A stretch of 64,000 bases of DNA, taken from contig NZ_JAQQXR010000005.1 of the NCBI RefSeq assembly GCF_028595325.1, positions 124,001-188,000 on the forward strand, read 5' to 3'. Below the pieces are notes generated by a model. The model worked only from the letters and a program-made list of their open reading frames with translations. It ran no database searches and was not told the DNA's origin. A program made the translations under genes and the position numbers. How positions within the stretch are numbered: position 1 is the stretch's first letter; each line of letters opens with the position of its first letter. The stretch comes from Janthinobacterium fluminis (GTDB lineage: Bacteria > Pseudomonadota > Gammaproteobacteria > Burkholderiales > Burkholderiaceae_D). Below are positions 32,352 to 41,535 of the stretch, piece after piece.

Positions 32352-32379
32352 AAAAAACCACGTTCGCGTGGTTTTTTTT
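32352..32379 (+). terminator. Intrinsic terminator of the cytochrome pair
   Basis: A run of A, then CCACG-TTCG-CGTGG, then eight T. The UUCG tetraloop makes an especially stable hairpin. It lies 24 bases after the second cytochrome gene. Confidence 0.9.
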
Positions 32380-32499
32380 CGCGGGTGCGCGGCGTAGACA
32401 GGCCTCGCCGGTGAGCCCTGTCCCCGGTGCTCGCGCGATAAACTGCCCAACTTTTATTGGGACGGTTAATTATCGTGGCTTTTTGCGCTGCTTCACGTG

Positions 32500-32767
32500 G
32501 TGGGAAAGTACCCAATAGGAGGCGCATACAAGAGTGGCGTAGACTTTCTTGAAGATGGTCTTGCCGCTGCAACGGCTCGCGCTACGGTTGTGGCCTGGAT
32601 CAAGCGTTTGGGGCGCGGACTAATGGGTGCTCGGTGAAGGCGTTAGCGAACTGCGCATATACATTGGTTCCGGCTGGCGAGTATATTTCATGCAGCGCGG
32701 CGGCCAGTTGATCGGGGTGCTGGCTGGCGGTGCGAAGCGTACCCAGAACAGCGACACTAAGATATAT
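32500..32767 (+). pseudogene. Decayed HigB/RelE-type toxin remnant
   Basis: One frame from about 32500 reads the N-terminal half of a phage-Gp49-like toxin (VDFLEDGLAAATARATVVAWIKRLGRGLMG, split here by position: residues before and after AWIKRL), then meets a stop at 32634. From 32627 a frame shifted by one carries the expected continuation: GEGVSELRI, then GWRVYFMQRGG. The shift lies near 32625-32630. The toxin's own stop codon and last residues are also lost, so the second fragment reads straight into the antitoxin. The N-terminus has no clear start codon context. The toxin is therefore inactive as a normal protein. Confidence 0.65.
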
Positions 32768-33073
32768 ATGGAAAAACGAATTAACGCGGCTGATTTACCC
32801 GATTTCGACGCGGCGCCCTATCTTGATAGCAAGGTTGCCGTTGCCGCTTACTTGACCGATATTCTGGGGGCGAATGACGCTTCTTTATTGGCGGCCGCTT
32901 TGGGCGACATTGCCCGCGCTCACGGTATGACGGAAATCGCCAAGTCCGCCGGGATCACCCGCGAGGCTTTGTACAAGGCACTGCGGCCGGGCAGCGCTCC
33001 GCGTTTCGATACGGTTAACCGGGTCTGCGCTGCGCTGGGAGTGCGGCTGGTTGTGCAGCCGCTTGATGCCTGA
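32768..33073 (+). CDS. HigA-like addiction-module antitoxin
   Basis: 101 aa from the ATG at 32768. The helix-turn-helix is in the C-terminal half: MTEIAKSAGITREALYKALRPGSAPRFDTVNRVCAALG split over about residues 57-94, the signature of the HigA/HI1420-type antidote. Antitoxins of this family neutralise a HigB-like toxin and repress their own promoter. The frame is continuous with the toxin fragment from 32627, so a 148-aa fusion starting at that GTG is possible. With its toxin broken, it is probably a relic or a free-standing regulator. Confidence 0.75.
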   Translation: MEKRINAADLPDFDAAPYLDSKVAVAAYLTDILGANDASLLAAALGDIARAHGMTEIAKSAGITREALYKALRPGSAPRFDTVNRVCAALGVRLVVQPLDA

Positions 33074-33135
33074 TGGCTGGGATCACCCGGAGGGGCCGAC
33101 CTCGCGGCGCTTTCCGGCTGCGGGCGGGGCCGGGC

Positions 33136-33558
33136 TTAGCGGCGGCGCACGCACTCCAGGTAGGCGGCGCCGTCCGGCGGCAAGCCGGCGCGCTGCGAGT
33201 TCCAGATCATCTGTCCCAGGCATTCCATGATCTGGTGGTGGGCCGCGTGCTCCGAGTCGAGCCGCTGCGTCAGCCCCTGGCTGGCCGCGCGGATGCCGGT
33301 CGGGCGGTCCACGGCGATCTGCTCGGCGATGGTCAGGTGCATGGACAGGTGCAAAAAGGGGTTGGCCTGGCCGCCGTCGACCGAGTAGTCGCGCGCCAGG
33401 GCCGCGTCGACGTCGCCCAGGTCGCTTTCGTATTCGGGGTGCTGGACGATCCAGTCGAGCGCGATCGCTTCGAGCGGGCTGAGGATTTCTTTGGCGTGGT
33501 GCTTGCGGTAGATGTCGCAGAAGAAGCGCCGCACATCGTCGGAGGAGGGAGTAAACAT
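33136..33558 (-). CDS. DUF1841 family protein
   Basis: 140 aa from the ATG at 33558 ([13 protein letters not shown]), where family similarity starts. Conserved features are the N-terminal [23 protein letters not shown], and a His-rich middle with [15 protein letters not shown] and [12 protein letters not shown], which could bind a metal. The function is unknown; the family is common in Beta- and Gammaproteobacteria. It is divergent from the nitroreductase gene and shares a 112-base promoter region with it. Confidence 0.85.
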   Translation of the reverse strand: MFTPSSDDVRRFFCDIYRKHHAKEILSPLEAIALDWIVQHPEYESDLGDVDAALARDYSVDGGQANPFLHLSMHLTIAEQIAVDRPTGIRAASQGLTQRLDSEHAAHHQIMECLGQMIWNSQRAGLPPDGAAYLECVRRR

Positions 33559-33670
33559 CGTGATATCACTGGGGGTAGCGGAAGCAGCCGTCATTGTACC
33601 GCGTGGCGAATATGTGTACTCTTGTGCCTTAGTCTATTCCGCATCCAACTTTTACGGAGGTTTTCCACCC

Positions 33671-34252
33671 ATGCTCAACGATACCGCCCTGGACACCCTG
33701 TTTTACGCCGCCCGCACCCACAACGGCTGGCTGGAGCGCCCGGTGAGCGACGCCCAACTGGCGCATCTGTTCGATTTGATGAAGTGGGGGCCGACGTCGG
33801 CGAACAGTTCGCCGGCGCGCATCGTCTTCGTCAAGTCGGCGGCCGAGAAGGAGAGGCTGGCCACCTGCATGGCGCCGGGCAACGCGCCGAAGGTGCTGGC
33901 GGCGCCGGTGACGGCCATCGTCGGCATGGACATGGAATTCTACGAGAAGCTGCCGTATCTGGCGCCGCACATGGACGCCAGGTCCTGGTTCACCGGCAAC
34001 CAGGCGCTGGCCGACGCAACCGCCTTCCGCAATTCCTCGCTGCAGGGCGCCTACCTGATCATGGCGGCGCGCGCCATCGGCCTCGATTGCGGCCCGATGT
34101 CGGGCTTCGACGCGGACAAGGTGAACGCCGCCTTCTTCGCCGGCAGCACCGTCAAGGCCAACTTCGTCTGCAGCCTCGGCTATGGCGACGCCACCAAGGT
34201 GCATCCGCGCGCCCCGCGCCTGTCTTTCGACGAGGTGTGCAAGATCGTCTAG
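33671..34252 (+). CDS. Malonic semialdehyde reductase / nitroreductase-fold protein, RutE type
   Basis: 193 aa from the ATG at 33671, with CGGAGG about ten bases upstream. It has the small FMN-dependent nitroreductase fold: [33 protein letters not shown] (N-terminal flavin-binding arginine and serine region, about residues 18-50), [22 protein letters not shown] (about 124-145), and a C-terminal [15 protein letters not shown]. RutE reduces malonic semialdehyde (from uracil breakdown) to 3-hydroxypropionate. No other rut genes are present, so use in general aldehyde or nitro reduction is as likely. It ends before a bidirectional terminator. Confidence 0.87.
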   Translation: MLNDTALDTLFYAARTHNGWLERPVSDAQLAHLFDLMKWGPTSANSSPARIVFVKSAAEKERLATCMAPGNAPKVLAAPVTAIVGMDMEFYEKLPYLAPHMDARSWFTGNQALADATAFRNSSLQGAYLIMAARAIGLDCGPMSGFDADKVNAAFFAGSTVKANFVCSLGYGDATKVHPRAPRLSFDEVCKIV

Positions 34253-34310
34253 CATTCGCGGCGCCTGGCCGGACCCGCCGCGACGCTCCGTTCGACGGGC
34301 GCCGGCGTAA

Positions 34311-34340
34311 AAAAAACGGGCATCCGAGGATGCCCGTTTT
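34311..34340. terminator. Bidirectional intrinsic terminator
   Basis: Run of A, CGGGCATC-CGAG-GATGCCCG, then TTTT. It lies between the convergent RutE-like and rppH genes and can serve both. Confidence 0.88.
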
Positions 34341-34351
34341 GGCGCGCGGCG

Positions 34352-34978
34352 CTAGTCCTTGTGCGCCGGCGTCAGCAGCGCCGGCTCCGGGTCGGCGAGC
34401 GGCGCGGCCGCCGCCGCGCCCTGCGGCGCCTCCTGCGCGCGCGGCGCGTGCGGCTGGCGCAGGTAGCGCGAGGTGTGCCGGTGCGGCGCCGGACTGCCGT
34501 TCACCGGCCACGTCAGGAAGCGCGACAGTTCCTGCAGCGCGCGCTGGTAGACGTCGCGCTTGAACTCGATGACGACGTCCAGCGGCACCCAGTAATCGTG
34601 CCAGCGCCAGGCGTCGAACTCCGGATGGTCGGTCAGGCGCAGGTTGACGTCATTGTCGCGGGCGCACATGCGCAGCAGGAACCAAATCTGCTTTTGCCCC
34701 CGGTAATGGCCGCGAATCTCGCGCTTGATGAAATGGTCCGGCACCTCGTAGCGCAACCAGTCGCGCGTGCGGCCGACGATCTTGACGTGCTCCTGCCTTA
34801 ATCCTATCTCCTCTTCCAGTTCGCGAAACATGGCTTGTTCGGGGGTTTCCCCGTACTTGATGCCGCCTTGCGGAAACTGCCACGAGTGCTCGCGCACCCG
34901 TTTTCCCCACCACACCTCATTTTGGGCGTTTAGCAGGATGATGCCGACGTTGGGCCGGAACCCTTCACGATCGAGCAT
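34352..34978 (-). CDS. rppH: RNA pyrophosphohydrolase
   Basis: 208 aa from the ATG at 34978. RppH removes pyrophosphate from the 5' end of mRNA and so starts RNase E decay. The Nudix box spans residues 38-60 ([13 protein letters not shown] then [10 protein letters not shown]), with the catalytic glutamates in [15 protein letters not shown] just before it is the RppH signature. After the domain (about residue 155) comes a Pro/Ala/His-rich tail of about 50 residues, as in other betaproteobacterial homologues. Divergent from proS with a 203-base shared promoter region. Confidence 0.93.
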   Translation of the reverse strand: MLDREGFRPNVGIILLNAQNEVWWGKRVREHSWQFPQGGIKYGETPEQAMFRELEEEIGLRQEHVKIVGRTRDWLRYEVPDHFIKREIRGHYRGQKQIWFLLRMCARDNDVNLRLTDHPEFDAWRWHDYWVPLDVVIEFKRDVYQRALQELSRFLTWPVNGSPAPHRHTSRYLRQPHAPRAQEAPQGAAAAAPLADPEPALLTPAHKD

Positions 34979-35181
34979 AATGCACCTCAAACTTTCTGCG
35001 ACCGAGCGCCTTTCTTATATTTTTGCCCACATCTCCGCATGCCGGCCGCATTTTCGGGGTACGAAAACGGCAGGCATGTCATCAATTGCACGCATTTGTA
35101 TAAAGTATGGACGCATCCGCCAGCTAATCCTTTAAAATTAGGTTGATTATAACCCTCTCTTTTTAAAAAGAATTCAACGTT

Positions 35182-36921
35182 ATGCGCGCCTCCCGATTTT
35201 TTATTTCTACGCTCAAAGAAGCCCCATCTGACGCGGAAATCGTCAGCCACCAATTGATGATGCGCGCCGGTATGATCAAACGCATCGGTTCGGGCATCTA
35301 CACCTACATGCCGATGGGCCTGCGCGTGATCCGCAAGGTCGAGGCCATCATCCGCGAGGAGATGAACGCGGCCGCCGGCATCGAGCTGCTGATGCCGCTG
35401 GTGCAGCCGGCCGAGCTGTGGCAGGAAACCGGGCGCTGGGACAAGATGGGCGCCGAGTTGCTGCGCGTCAAGGACCGCCACGGCCGCGACTATGCGATCC
35501 AGCCGACGTCGGAAGAGGTCATCACCGACGTGGTGCGCTCGGAAATCAAGTCCTACCGCCAGCTGCCGTTGAACTTCTACCATATCCAGACCAAGTTCCG
35601 CGACGAGCGCCGGCCCCGCTTCGGCCTGATGCGCGGCCGCGAATTCACGATGAAGGACGCCTATTCCTTCGACCGCGACCTGGCCGGCCTGCAGGCGTCC
35701 TACCAGATCATGTTCGACGCCTACGTGAAGATCTTCACCCGCTTCGGCCTGAAGTTCCGCGCCGTGGCGGCCGACAACGGCGCCATCGGCGGCTCCGGTT
35801 CGCACGAGTTCCACGTCATCGCCAGCACCGGCGAGGACGCGCTGGTGTACTGCCCGAGTTCCGACTACGCCGCGAACATGGAGGCGGCCGAGGCGCTGCC
35901 GGTGGCGGCGGCGCGCGGCGCGGCCGGCCAGGCGCTGGCGAAAACGGCGACGCCGGACACGGTCAAGTGCGAAACCGTGGCGGCGCTGCTGGGCCTGCTG
36001 CCGCTGGCGCAGACCGTCAAAACCATCGCGCTGACGGTGGAAACGGAGAGCGAGGGCAAGCTCGCCAAGCGCTACTTCATGCTGCTGCTGCGCGGCGACC
36101 ATGAGTTGAACGAAGTCAAGGTCGGCAAGGTCGCCGGCCTGGCCGGCCACCGCTTCTCGACCGAGGCCGAGATACTCGAAGTCTACGGCACCGTGCCCGG
36201 CTACCTGGGGCCGATCGGCACCAAGGTCCCAGTCACCGTCGTGGCCGACCGCACCGTCGCCAACATGCACGACTTCGTCTGCGGCGCCAACGACGCCGGC
36301 TACCACTACACGGGCGCGAACTGGGGCCGCGACGCGGCCGAGCCGGCCATCGTCGCCGACCTGCGCAACGTCGTCGAAGGCGACGCCTCGCCGGACGGCA
36401 AGGGCGTGCTGGCGATCGAGCGCGGCATCGAAGTGGGCCACGTGTTCCAGCTCGGCACCTCCTACTCGGAAAGCATGAAGGCCACCTTCCTCGACGAAAA
36501 CGGCAAGCCGGCCCCGCTGCAGATGGGTTGCTACGGCATCGGCGTGACGCGCATCCTGGGCGCGGCCATCGAACAGAACTTCGACGACAAGGGCATCATC
36601 TGGCCGACGGCGATCGCGCCGTTCGAGCTGGTGCTGTGCCCGATGAGCTACGACCGCAGCGAACTGGTCAAGGAAGCGACGGACACCCTGTACGCGGCCA
36701 TGCAGGCGGCCGGCGTCGACGTCATCGTCGACGACCGCGGCCTGCGCCCGGGCGCCATGTTCGCCGACTGGGAACTGATCGGCGTGCCGCACCGCATCGT
36801 CATCGGCGAGCGCGGCCTGAAGGAAGGCAATCTGGAATACCTGGGCCGCCGCGACACCGAGGCGAGCGCCGTGCCGCTGGCCGACATCGTCAGTTTCATC
36901 CAGGGCAAAATGCAGCCGTGA
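35182..36921 (+). CDS. proS: Prolyl-tRNA synthetase
   Basis: 579 aa, bacterial-type ProS with the YbaK-like editing insertion (about residues 225-390) between class II motifs 2 and 3. N-terminal [20 protein letters not shown] is typical; motif 1 lies around 40-75, motif 2 at [25 protein letters not shown] split across residues 137-160, and motif 3 at GCYGIGVTR near 450. The C-terminal anticodon-binding domain has [17 protein letters not shown]. It charges tRNA-Pro. The stop overlaps the start of the transglycosylase gene (GTGA). Confidence 0.97.
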   Translation: MRASRFFISTLKEAPSDAEIVSHQLMMRAGMIKRIGSGIYTYMPMGLRVIRKVEAIIREEMNAAAGIELLMPLVQPAELWQETGRWDKMGAELLRVKDRHGRDYAIQPTSEEVITDVVRSEIKSYRQLPLNFYHIQTKFRDERRPRFGLMRGREFTMKDAYSFDRDLAGLQASYQIMFDAYVKIFTRFGLKFRAVAADNGAIGGSGSHEFHVIASTGEDALVYCPSSDYAANMEAAEALPVAAARGAAGQALAKTATPDTVKCETVAALLGLLPLAQTVKTIALTVETESEGKLAKRYFMLLLRGDHELNEVKVGKVAGLAGHRFSTEAEILEVYGTVPGYLGPIGTKVPVTVVADRTVANMHDFVCGANDAGYHYTGANWGRDAAEPAIVADLRNVVEGDASPDGKGVLAIERGIEVGHVFQLGTSYSESMKATFLDENGKPAPLQMGCYGIGVTRILGAAIEQNFDDKGIIWPTAIAPFELVLCPMSYDRSELVKEATDTLYAAMQAAGVDVIVDDRGLRPGAMFADWELIGVPHRIVIGERGLKEGNLEYLGRRDTEASAVPLADIVSFIQGKMQP

Positions 36922-37532
36922 GGCTGACGCTGCCCGGCCGGGCCGGCGCGCTGCTGCTACTGGCCGCCGGCCTGCTGAGCGGCGCCGGCGCCCGCGCCGG
37001 CAACCAGAAGGAAGAGGCGCTGGCCGACTCCGTGCGGCTGGCGCTGTCCCACGCGATCAAGGACGAGCGGCCGCCGCGGCAAATCTTCCGCGACGAGCGG
37101 GAGCGCCAGCGCTACGCGCACTGGCTCGAGCAGATGTCGGCGCGGCTGGCGCGCAAGCTGCCGGACGTCCAGGTGCGCACGGAATTTCTCGAAGCGGCAT
37201 GGTACGAGGCGCGCCGCGCCGGCCTCGACCCGGGGCTGGTGCTGGGCCTGATCCAGGTCGAATCGGCCTACCGCAAATACGCGGTGTCGATGGCGGGCGC
37301 GCGCGGCTACATGCAAGTGATGCCGTTCTGGACCGGCGTCATCGGCGACAGCGACAGGCGCAAGCTGTTCCACATGCAAACGAATCTGCGCTACGGCTGC
37401 GCGATCCTGCGCATGTACCTCGACATGGAGGGCGGCAATCTGTACCTGGCGCTGGGGCGCTACAACGGCAGCCGCGGCCGGCCCGAATATCCGGGCGCCG
37501 TGCTGGCGGCGTGGCGGCGCTGGCAGTTGTAA
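36918..37532 (+). CDS. Lytic transglycosylase, SLT domain
   Basis: 204 aa, starting at the GTG at 36918 that overlaps the proS stop. A signal peptide (to about residue 27, ARA-GN) leads to a periplasmic protein. The SLT catalytic Glu is Glu115 in [15 protein letters not shown], followed by [12 protein letters not shown] and a final [19 protein letters not shown]. It cleaves peptidoglycan glycan strands. The position after proS is a known betaproteobacterial arrangement. A REP cluster begins immediately after the stop codon. Confidence 0.92.
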   Translation: MRLTLPGRAGALLLLAAGLLSGAGARAGNQKEEALADSVRLALSHAIKDERPPRQIFRDERERQRYAHWLEQMSARLARKLPDVQVRTEFLEAAWYEARRAGLDPGLVLGLIQVESAYRKYAVSMAGARGYMQVMPFWTGVIGDSDRRKLFHMQTNLRYGCAILRMYLDMEGGNLYLALGRYNGSRGRPEYPGAVLAAWRRWQL

Positions 37533-37659
37533 AGCCGGGGACAGACCACGATTTCCGCGCTATTCAGTTGTAAGGGGACAGACCACGATTTTCGTAAAGC
37601 TGGGGACAGACCACGATTTCCGCGCTGAATAGCGCGGAAATCGTGGTCTGTCCCCGGCT
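37533..37659. repeat. REP-like cluster, family B (three direct copies and one inverted)
   Basis: The core GGGGACAGACCACGATTT occurs forward near 37537, 37574 and 37602 and inverted near 37639-37655. The first copy with its flank (37533-37567) is a perfect 35-base inverted match to 37625-37659, while the third copy forms a tighter hairpin with the same right arm (37598-37626 and 37631-37659). The array therefore has two alternative foldings. It abuts the transglycosylase stop codon and precedes the SWIB terminator. Confidence 0.85.
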
Positions 37660-37671
37660 GTGCGGCTGTGC

Positions 37672-37706
37672 AAAAAAAATGCCCCGTTCGCGTTGGCGAC
37701 GGGGCA
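37672..37706 (-). terminator. Intrinsic terminator of the SWIB gene
   Basis: Read on the minus strand: TGCCCCGT, an 11-base loop, ACGGGGCA, then eight T. It lies 39 bases beyond the SWIB stop codon. Confidence 0.85.
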
Positions 37707-37744
37707 CGCCGGCCGGCTTCCGGAGCCGACCGCGACGGATTCGA

Positions 37745-38137
37745 TTATTTCAAATGATCGGAGATGAGTTTGGTCATTTCAAACATGGACACTTGGGCTT
37801 TGCCGCCAAACACAGCTTTGAGCTTGTCGTCGGCATTGATCATGCGGCGGTTGGCCGGATCTTGCAGGTCCAGCTTTTTGATGTAATCCCACACCTTTTT
37901 GGTCACTTCGGTACGCGGCAGTGGTGCTGCGCCTACGACGGCGGCCAATACCGTGGACGGTGTCATCGCTTTCATGAATGCTGCGTTCGGCTTGCGTGGA
38001 ACTGCCGGTGCTGCCGCTTTTTTCACTGCTGGCTTGGCTGCTGCTTTGGCGGGTGCTGCTTTTTTCACTGCTGCAGGTTTGGCTGCCGCAGCCGATTTAG
38101 CTGGCGCTGCTACTGGGGTTTTTTTGGCTGTTGCCAT
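37745..38137 (-). CDS. SWIB/MDM2-domain protein with Lys/Ala-rich tail
   Basis: 130 aa. Residues 1-48 are a histone H1-like stretch of Lys, Ala and Pro (KKAAPAKAAAKPAVKKAAAP). Residues 52-130 form the SWIB fold: MTPSTVLAAVVG, PLPRTEVTKKVWDYIKKLDL, DPANRRMINADDKLKAVFGG, MFEMTKLISDHLK. SWIB domains are eukaryotic chromatin-remodelling modules, also found in Chlamydia and some Proteobacteria, sometimes fused to topoisomerase or histone-like regions. The tail suggests nucleoid binding. It is monocistronic with its own terminator. Confidence 0.92.
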   Translation of the reverse strand: MATAKKTPVAAPAKSAAAAKPAAVKKAAPAKAAAKPAVKKAAAPAVPRKPNAAFMKAMTPSTVLAAVVGAAPLPRTEVTKKVWDYIKKLDLQDPANRRMINADDKLKAVFGGKAQVSMFEMTKLISDHLK

Positions 38138-38362
38138 CTTCGAGCCTCCTTAACAAACACATGGGAAATTGCGCAATTGATCGCACGGCTAATATTGGTG
38201 GGGATTTACCCAGTATGCAAGTGTTTTTCACGTTTTTCCTCGGAAAACATGCCTAAAATGCTTCGCCGATGCGCCGCCGCAGCGCTTCCGGGCGCGGCGC
38301 CCTGTTTTTGCCCCTAAAGCGGGGCTGGGCCAGGGCTGCGGGGCGGCGCCGCCGGCGCGTTC

Positions 38363-39730
38363 TTAGCGCATGCCCGGCATCATGCCTTTCATGCTGCGCA
38401 TCATTTTCATCATGCCGCCGCCCGAGAGTTTTTTCATCATCGTCTGCATTTGCTCGAACTGGGTCAGCATGCGGTTCACTTCCTGCACCTGGACGCCGGC
38501 GCCGGCGGCGATGCGGCGCTTGCGCGTGGCCTTGATCAGTTCCGGCTTGGCCCTTTCCTGCGGCGTCATCGAGTCGATGATGCCGACCATGCGCCGCACC
38601 TGCTTGTCGGCCTGGTCCATGTTCTTGCCGCCGGCCGCCTGCTGGAACTGGGCCGGCAGTTTGTCGACGAGGCTGGCCATGCCGCCCATTTTCTTCATCT
38701 GCCCCAGTTGCGACTTGAAGTCGTTCATGTCGAACTTGCCGCCGACCTTGATCTTTTGCGCCAGGTCCGCCGCCGCCTTGACGTCGACGCCTTTGCGCGC
38801 CTCTTCGACCAGGGCCAGGATGTCGCCCATGCCGAGGATGCGGTTGGCCATGCGGGTCGGGTCGAACGCTTCGAGGCCGTCGAGTTTTTCCGACACGCCG
38901 GCGAACTTGATCGGCTTGCCGGTGATATGGCGCACCGACAGGGCGGCGCCGCCGCGGGCGTCGCCGTCCAGCTTGGTGAGCACGATGCCCGTCAGCGGCA
39001 GCGCGTCGTTGAAGGCCTTGGCCGTGTTGATGGCGTCCTGGCCCAGCATGGCGTCGACGACGAACAGGGTTTCGATCGGCGTCACGGCCGCGTGCACGGC
39101 GGCGATTTCGCGCATCATCTCGGCGTCGATGCCGAGGCGGCCGGCCGTGTCGATGATCAATACGTCGTGGTAGTGCTTCTTGGCCCAGTCCAACGCCGCC
39201 AGCGCGATGTCGACCGGCTTGTCCGCGCTGGTCGAGGGGAAGAAGTCGGCGCCCACTTGCGCCGTCACCGACTGCAGCTGGGCGATCGCGGCCGGGCGGT
39301 AGACGTCGGCCGAGACGGTCAGCACTTTTTTCTTTTTCTCTTCGCGCAGGTATTTCGCCAGCTTGCCGACGGTGGTGGTCTTGCCGACGCCCTGCAGGCC
39401 GGCCATCAAGATGATCGCCGGCGGCTGGCAGGCGAAGCTCAGCTGCGCCGCGTCCGGACCCAGGTCGGCGCCCATGATGGCGGCCAGCTCGCGCTGCACC
39501 ACGCCGACCAGGGCCTGGCCCGGCGTCAGCGAGGCAATGACGTCCTCGCCCAGCGATTTTTCCTTGACCTTGGCGATGAATTCGCGCACGGCGGGCAGGG
39601 CGACGTCGGCTTCGAGCAGCGCCAGGCGCACTTCGCGCAGCATCTCGGCGGTGTTGGCTTCGGTCAGGCGCGCCTCGCCGCGCATGGTCTTGACGACTTT
39701 GGCGAGCCGCTGGGTAAGATTATCTAGCAT
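38363..39730 (-). CDS. ffh: Signal recognition particle protein Ffh
   Basis: 455 aa, full length. The N domain is followed by the SRP GTPase with AGLQGVGKTTTVGKLA (about residues 107-122), DTAGRLGIDAEMM, TKLDGDARGGAAL and GEK-like insertion-box elements; the C-terminal M domain is Met-rich (MKKLSGGGMMKMMRSMKGMMPGM region) and binds 4.5S RNA and signal sequences. With FtsY it targets inner-membrane proteins. The gene is monocistronic. In related genomes a cytochrome c assembly gene is often the divergent neighbour; here that gene lies 13.5 kb away. Confidence 0.97.
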   Translation of the reverse strand: MLDNLTQRLAKVVKTMRGEARLTEANTAEMLREVRLALLEADVALPAVREFIAKVKEKSLGEDVIASLTPGQALVGVVQRELAAIMGADLGPDAAQLSFACQPPAIILMAGLQGVGKTTTVGKLAKYLREEKKKKVLTVSADVYRPAAIAQLQSVTAQVGADFFPSTSADKPVDIALAALDWAKKHYHDVLIIDTAGRLGIDAEMMREIAAVHAAVTPIETLFVVDAMLGQDAINTAKAFNDALPLTGIVLTKLDGDARGGAALSVRHITGKPIKFAGVSEKLDGLEAFDPTRMANRILGMGDILALVEEARKGVDVKAAADLAQKIKVGGKFDMNDFKSQLGQMKKMGGMASLVDKLPAQFQQAAGGKNMDQADKQVRRMVGIIDSMTPQERAKPELIKATRKRRIAAGAGVQVQEVNRMLTQFEQMQTMMKKLSGGGMMKMMRSMKGMMPGMR

Positions 39731-39846
39731 GATGAACCTGCATATATGGCTTGGAAGGGGACGGCACGGGGCCGGACGTTGGGCGCCATTTTACCCCATC
39801 GGGGGCGGCCATCGCGGGATTGCGCCCAGGCATTGTTAACGGCTAT

Positions 39847-39865
39847 AATGAGAATAATTCTTATT
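39847..39865. promoter_or_regulatory. Fur box upstream of the FecI-type sigma gene
   Basis: AATGAGAATAATTCTTATT is a 19-base near-palindrome (8 of 9 pairs match) closely resembling the Fur consensus. It lies 40 bases before the sigma factor start, where repressor binding would block transcription under iron sufficiency. It is the only clear Fur box seen in the window. Confidence 0.85.
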
Positions 39866-39904
39866 TACATCAAGGTGCCAGGCGCCTGAATCGAAAGGGG
39901 TGGC

Positions 39905-40414
39905 ATGGCGCTCGCCGAGTTGGTCCAGCACAGCGAAGTGCACGCGCTCTACAGCAGCCACCACGCCTGGTTGCAGGGCTGGTTGCGCCACAAGCTGGGC
40001 AACGCCTGGGAGGCGGCCGACCTGGCGCAGGACACCTTCATCAGCGTGCTCAGCGGCGGCGCCGCCGCGCCCATCCGCGAGCCGCGCCCCTTCCTGGCCA
40101 CCGTCGCGCGGCGCCTGGTGGCCCACCGCCACCGCCGCCAAGTGCTGGAGGAGGCCTATCTGGCGGCCTTGGCCGCCTTACCGCAAAGCCTGGCGCCGTC
40201 GCCGGAGGAGCGCCTGCTGGCCCTGGAGGCCCTGCAGCAAATCGACGCCGCCCTCGACGGCCTGGTGCCGCCCGTGCGCGAAGCCTTCCTGCTGGCCCAG
40301 CTCGAAGGGCTCAGCTACGCCGAGATCGCCGCGCGGCTGAACGTTTCCGCCAGCTCCGTCAAACAATACCTGACGCGCGCCAACCGCCACTGTTTTTTCG
40401 CGTTGCCGGCATGA
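39905..40414 (+). CDS. FecI-type ECF sigma factor
   Basis: 169 aa. Region 2 spans about residues 15-75 (HHAWLQGWLRHKLGNAWEAADLAQDTFI contains the FecI-type pattern) with FLATVARRLVAHRHRRQ as region 2.4; region 4 covers about 115-165 (VREAFLLAQLEGLSYAEIAARLNVSASSVKQYL as HTH). Such factors are released by a FecR anti-sigma in response to siderophore binding at a receptor with an STN domain, which are the next two genes. Iron control comes from the Fur box upstream. The stop overlaps the fecR start (ATGA). Confidence 0.93.
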   Translation: MALAELVQHSEVHALYSSHHAWLQGWLRHKLGNAWEAADLAQDTFISVLSGGAAAPIREPRPFLATVARRLVAHRHRRQVLEEAYLAALAALPQSLAPSPEERLLALEALQQIDAALDGLVPPVREAFLLAQLEGLSYAEIAARLNVSASSVKQYLTRANRHCFFALPA

Positions 40415-41421
40415 GGCCGCCCGTCCGCGCGCCGCTGGCCGGCGGCCTGCCGATCAGCGCGGCGACGGCCGATGCGGCCGCCGAGTGGCTGACGCTGCTG
40501 ATGTCGGACGAGGCCGACGACGACGCGCGGCGCCGCTGGCGCGCCTGGCGCGACGCCGACCCGGAGCACGAGCGCGCCTGGCGGCATATAGAGGCCGTCG
40601 CCGCCCGCTTCAAGGGCTTGCACGGCGGCGCCGCCTACCAGACCCTGTCGCCGCAGGCCGAGGCCGAGGCCGAAGCCGGCGCGCCGGCGCGGCGCAAGGG
40701 CCTCAGAACCCTGCTCTGGCTGGGCGTGGCGGTGGGCGCCGGCCTGTTCGGGGCGCGCGCCCCCGCCGTGCGCTACGCGCTGGCCGAGCATCGCAGCGGC
40801 GTCGGCGAGCGGCGCGAGCTGGTGCTGGCCGACGGCAGCCGCGTCACGCTCAACACCAACAGCGCCGTCAACGTCGATTTCGACGGCCGGCGCCGGTTGC
40901 TGCGCCTGGTCGAGGGCGAGGTGATGATCGTCACCGGCCACGCCGGCGCGGCCGCCGCGGCGCCCTTCATCGTCGAGACGGCCGAGGGCACGGTGCGCGC
41001 GCTGGGCACCCGCTTCAGCGTGCGCCAGCGCGACGGCAGCACCGAGGTCGCCGTCTTCGACAGCGCCGTGGCCGTGGCGCCGTCGGCGCGCGCCGGCGCC
41101 GCGCTGCGGCTGTCGGCCGGCCAGCGCATCGCCTTCAGCCGCGCCGAACTGGGCGCGCAAAGCGCCACCGACGAACACAGCGCCGCGTGGCTGCGCGGCC
41201 AGGTCCTTGCCGACAATGTGCGCCTCGACGACTTCCTCGCCGACATCGCCCGCTACCGCCGTGGCGTGCTGCGCTGCGAGCCGGACGTCGCCGGCCTGCG
41301 CATTTCCGGCGTGTTCCCCCTGTCCGACACGGACCGCGTGCTGGACATGCTGGCCAGTTCGCTGCCGGTGCGGGTGCGCAGCCGCACAGCCTATTGGGTG
41401 ACGGTCGAAGCGGCGCCGTAA
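40411..41421 (+). CDS. FecR-type anti-sigma factor / signal transducer
   Basis: 336 aa from the ATG at 40411 that overlaps the sigma stop. The cytoplasmic N-terminus (residues 1-95) has the DUF4880-like AAEWLTLLMSDEADDDARRRWRAW segment; a single membrane helix lies at about 99-118, and the periplasmic FecR domain follows with RRELVLADGSRVTLNTNSAVNVDF and GTRFSVRQRDGSTEVAVFD. The C-terminal 70 residues resemble a secretin/TonB short N-terminal-type fold (LADNVRLDDFLADIARYRRGVL), typical of FecR proteins that contact the receptor STN domain. Confidence 0.93.
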   Translation: MRPPVRAPLAGGLPISAATADAAAEWLTLLMSDEADDDARRRWRAWRDADPEHERAWRHIEAVAARFKGLHGGAAYQTLSPQAEAEAEAGAPARRKGLRTLLWLGVAVGAGLFGARAPAVRYALAEHRSGVGERRELVLADGSRVTLNTNSAVNVDFDGRRRLLRLVEGEVMIVTGHAGAAAAAPFIVETAEGTVRALGTRFSVRQRDGSTEVAVFDSAVAVAPSARAGAALRLSAGQRIAFSRAELGAQSATDEHSAAWLRGQVLADNVRLDDFLADIARYRRGVLRCEPDVAGLRISGVFPLSDTDRVLDMLASSLPVRVRSRTAYWVTVEAAP

Positions 41422-41535
41422 GCGGCCACTATCTAATAGGTGAAAAAAAAATCGCACCCGGCCTGCCCGATTTGCTTTTTCGCGGCACCTACAGTTAAGA
41501 GCTTCATTTTTTTTCCCTTCTTATCGAGGAATAGT

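Noticed and set aside
37533-37659. Possible CRISPR array
   Set aside because: The repeated units are few, irregularly spaced and partly inverted, and no cas gene is near. They fit REP/BIME elements.
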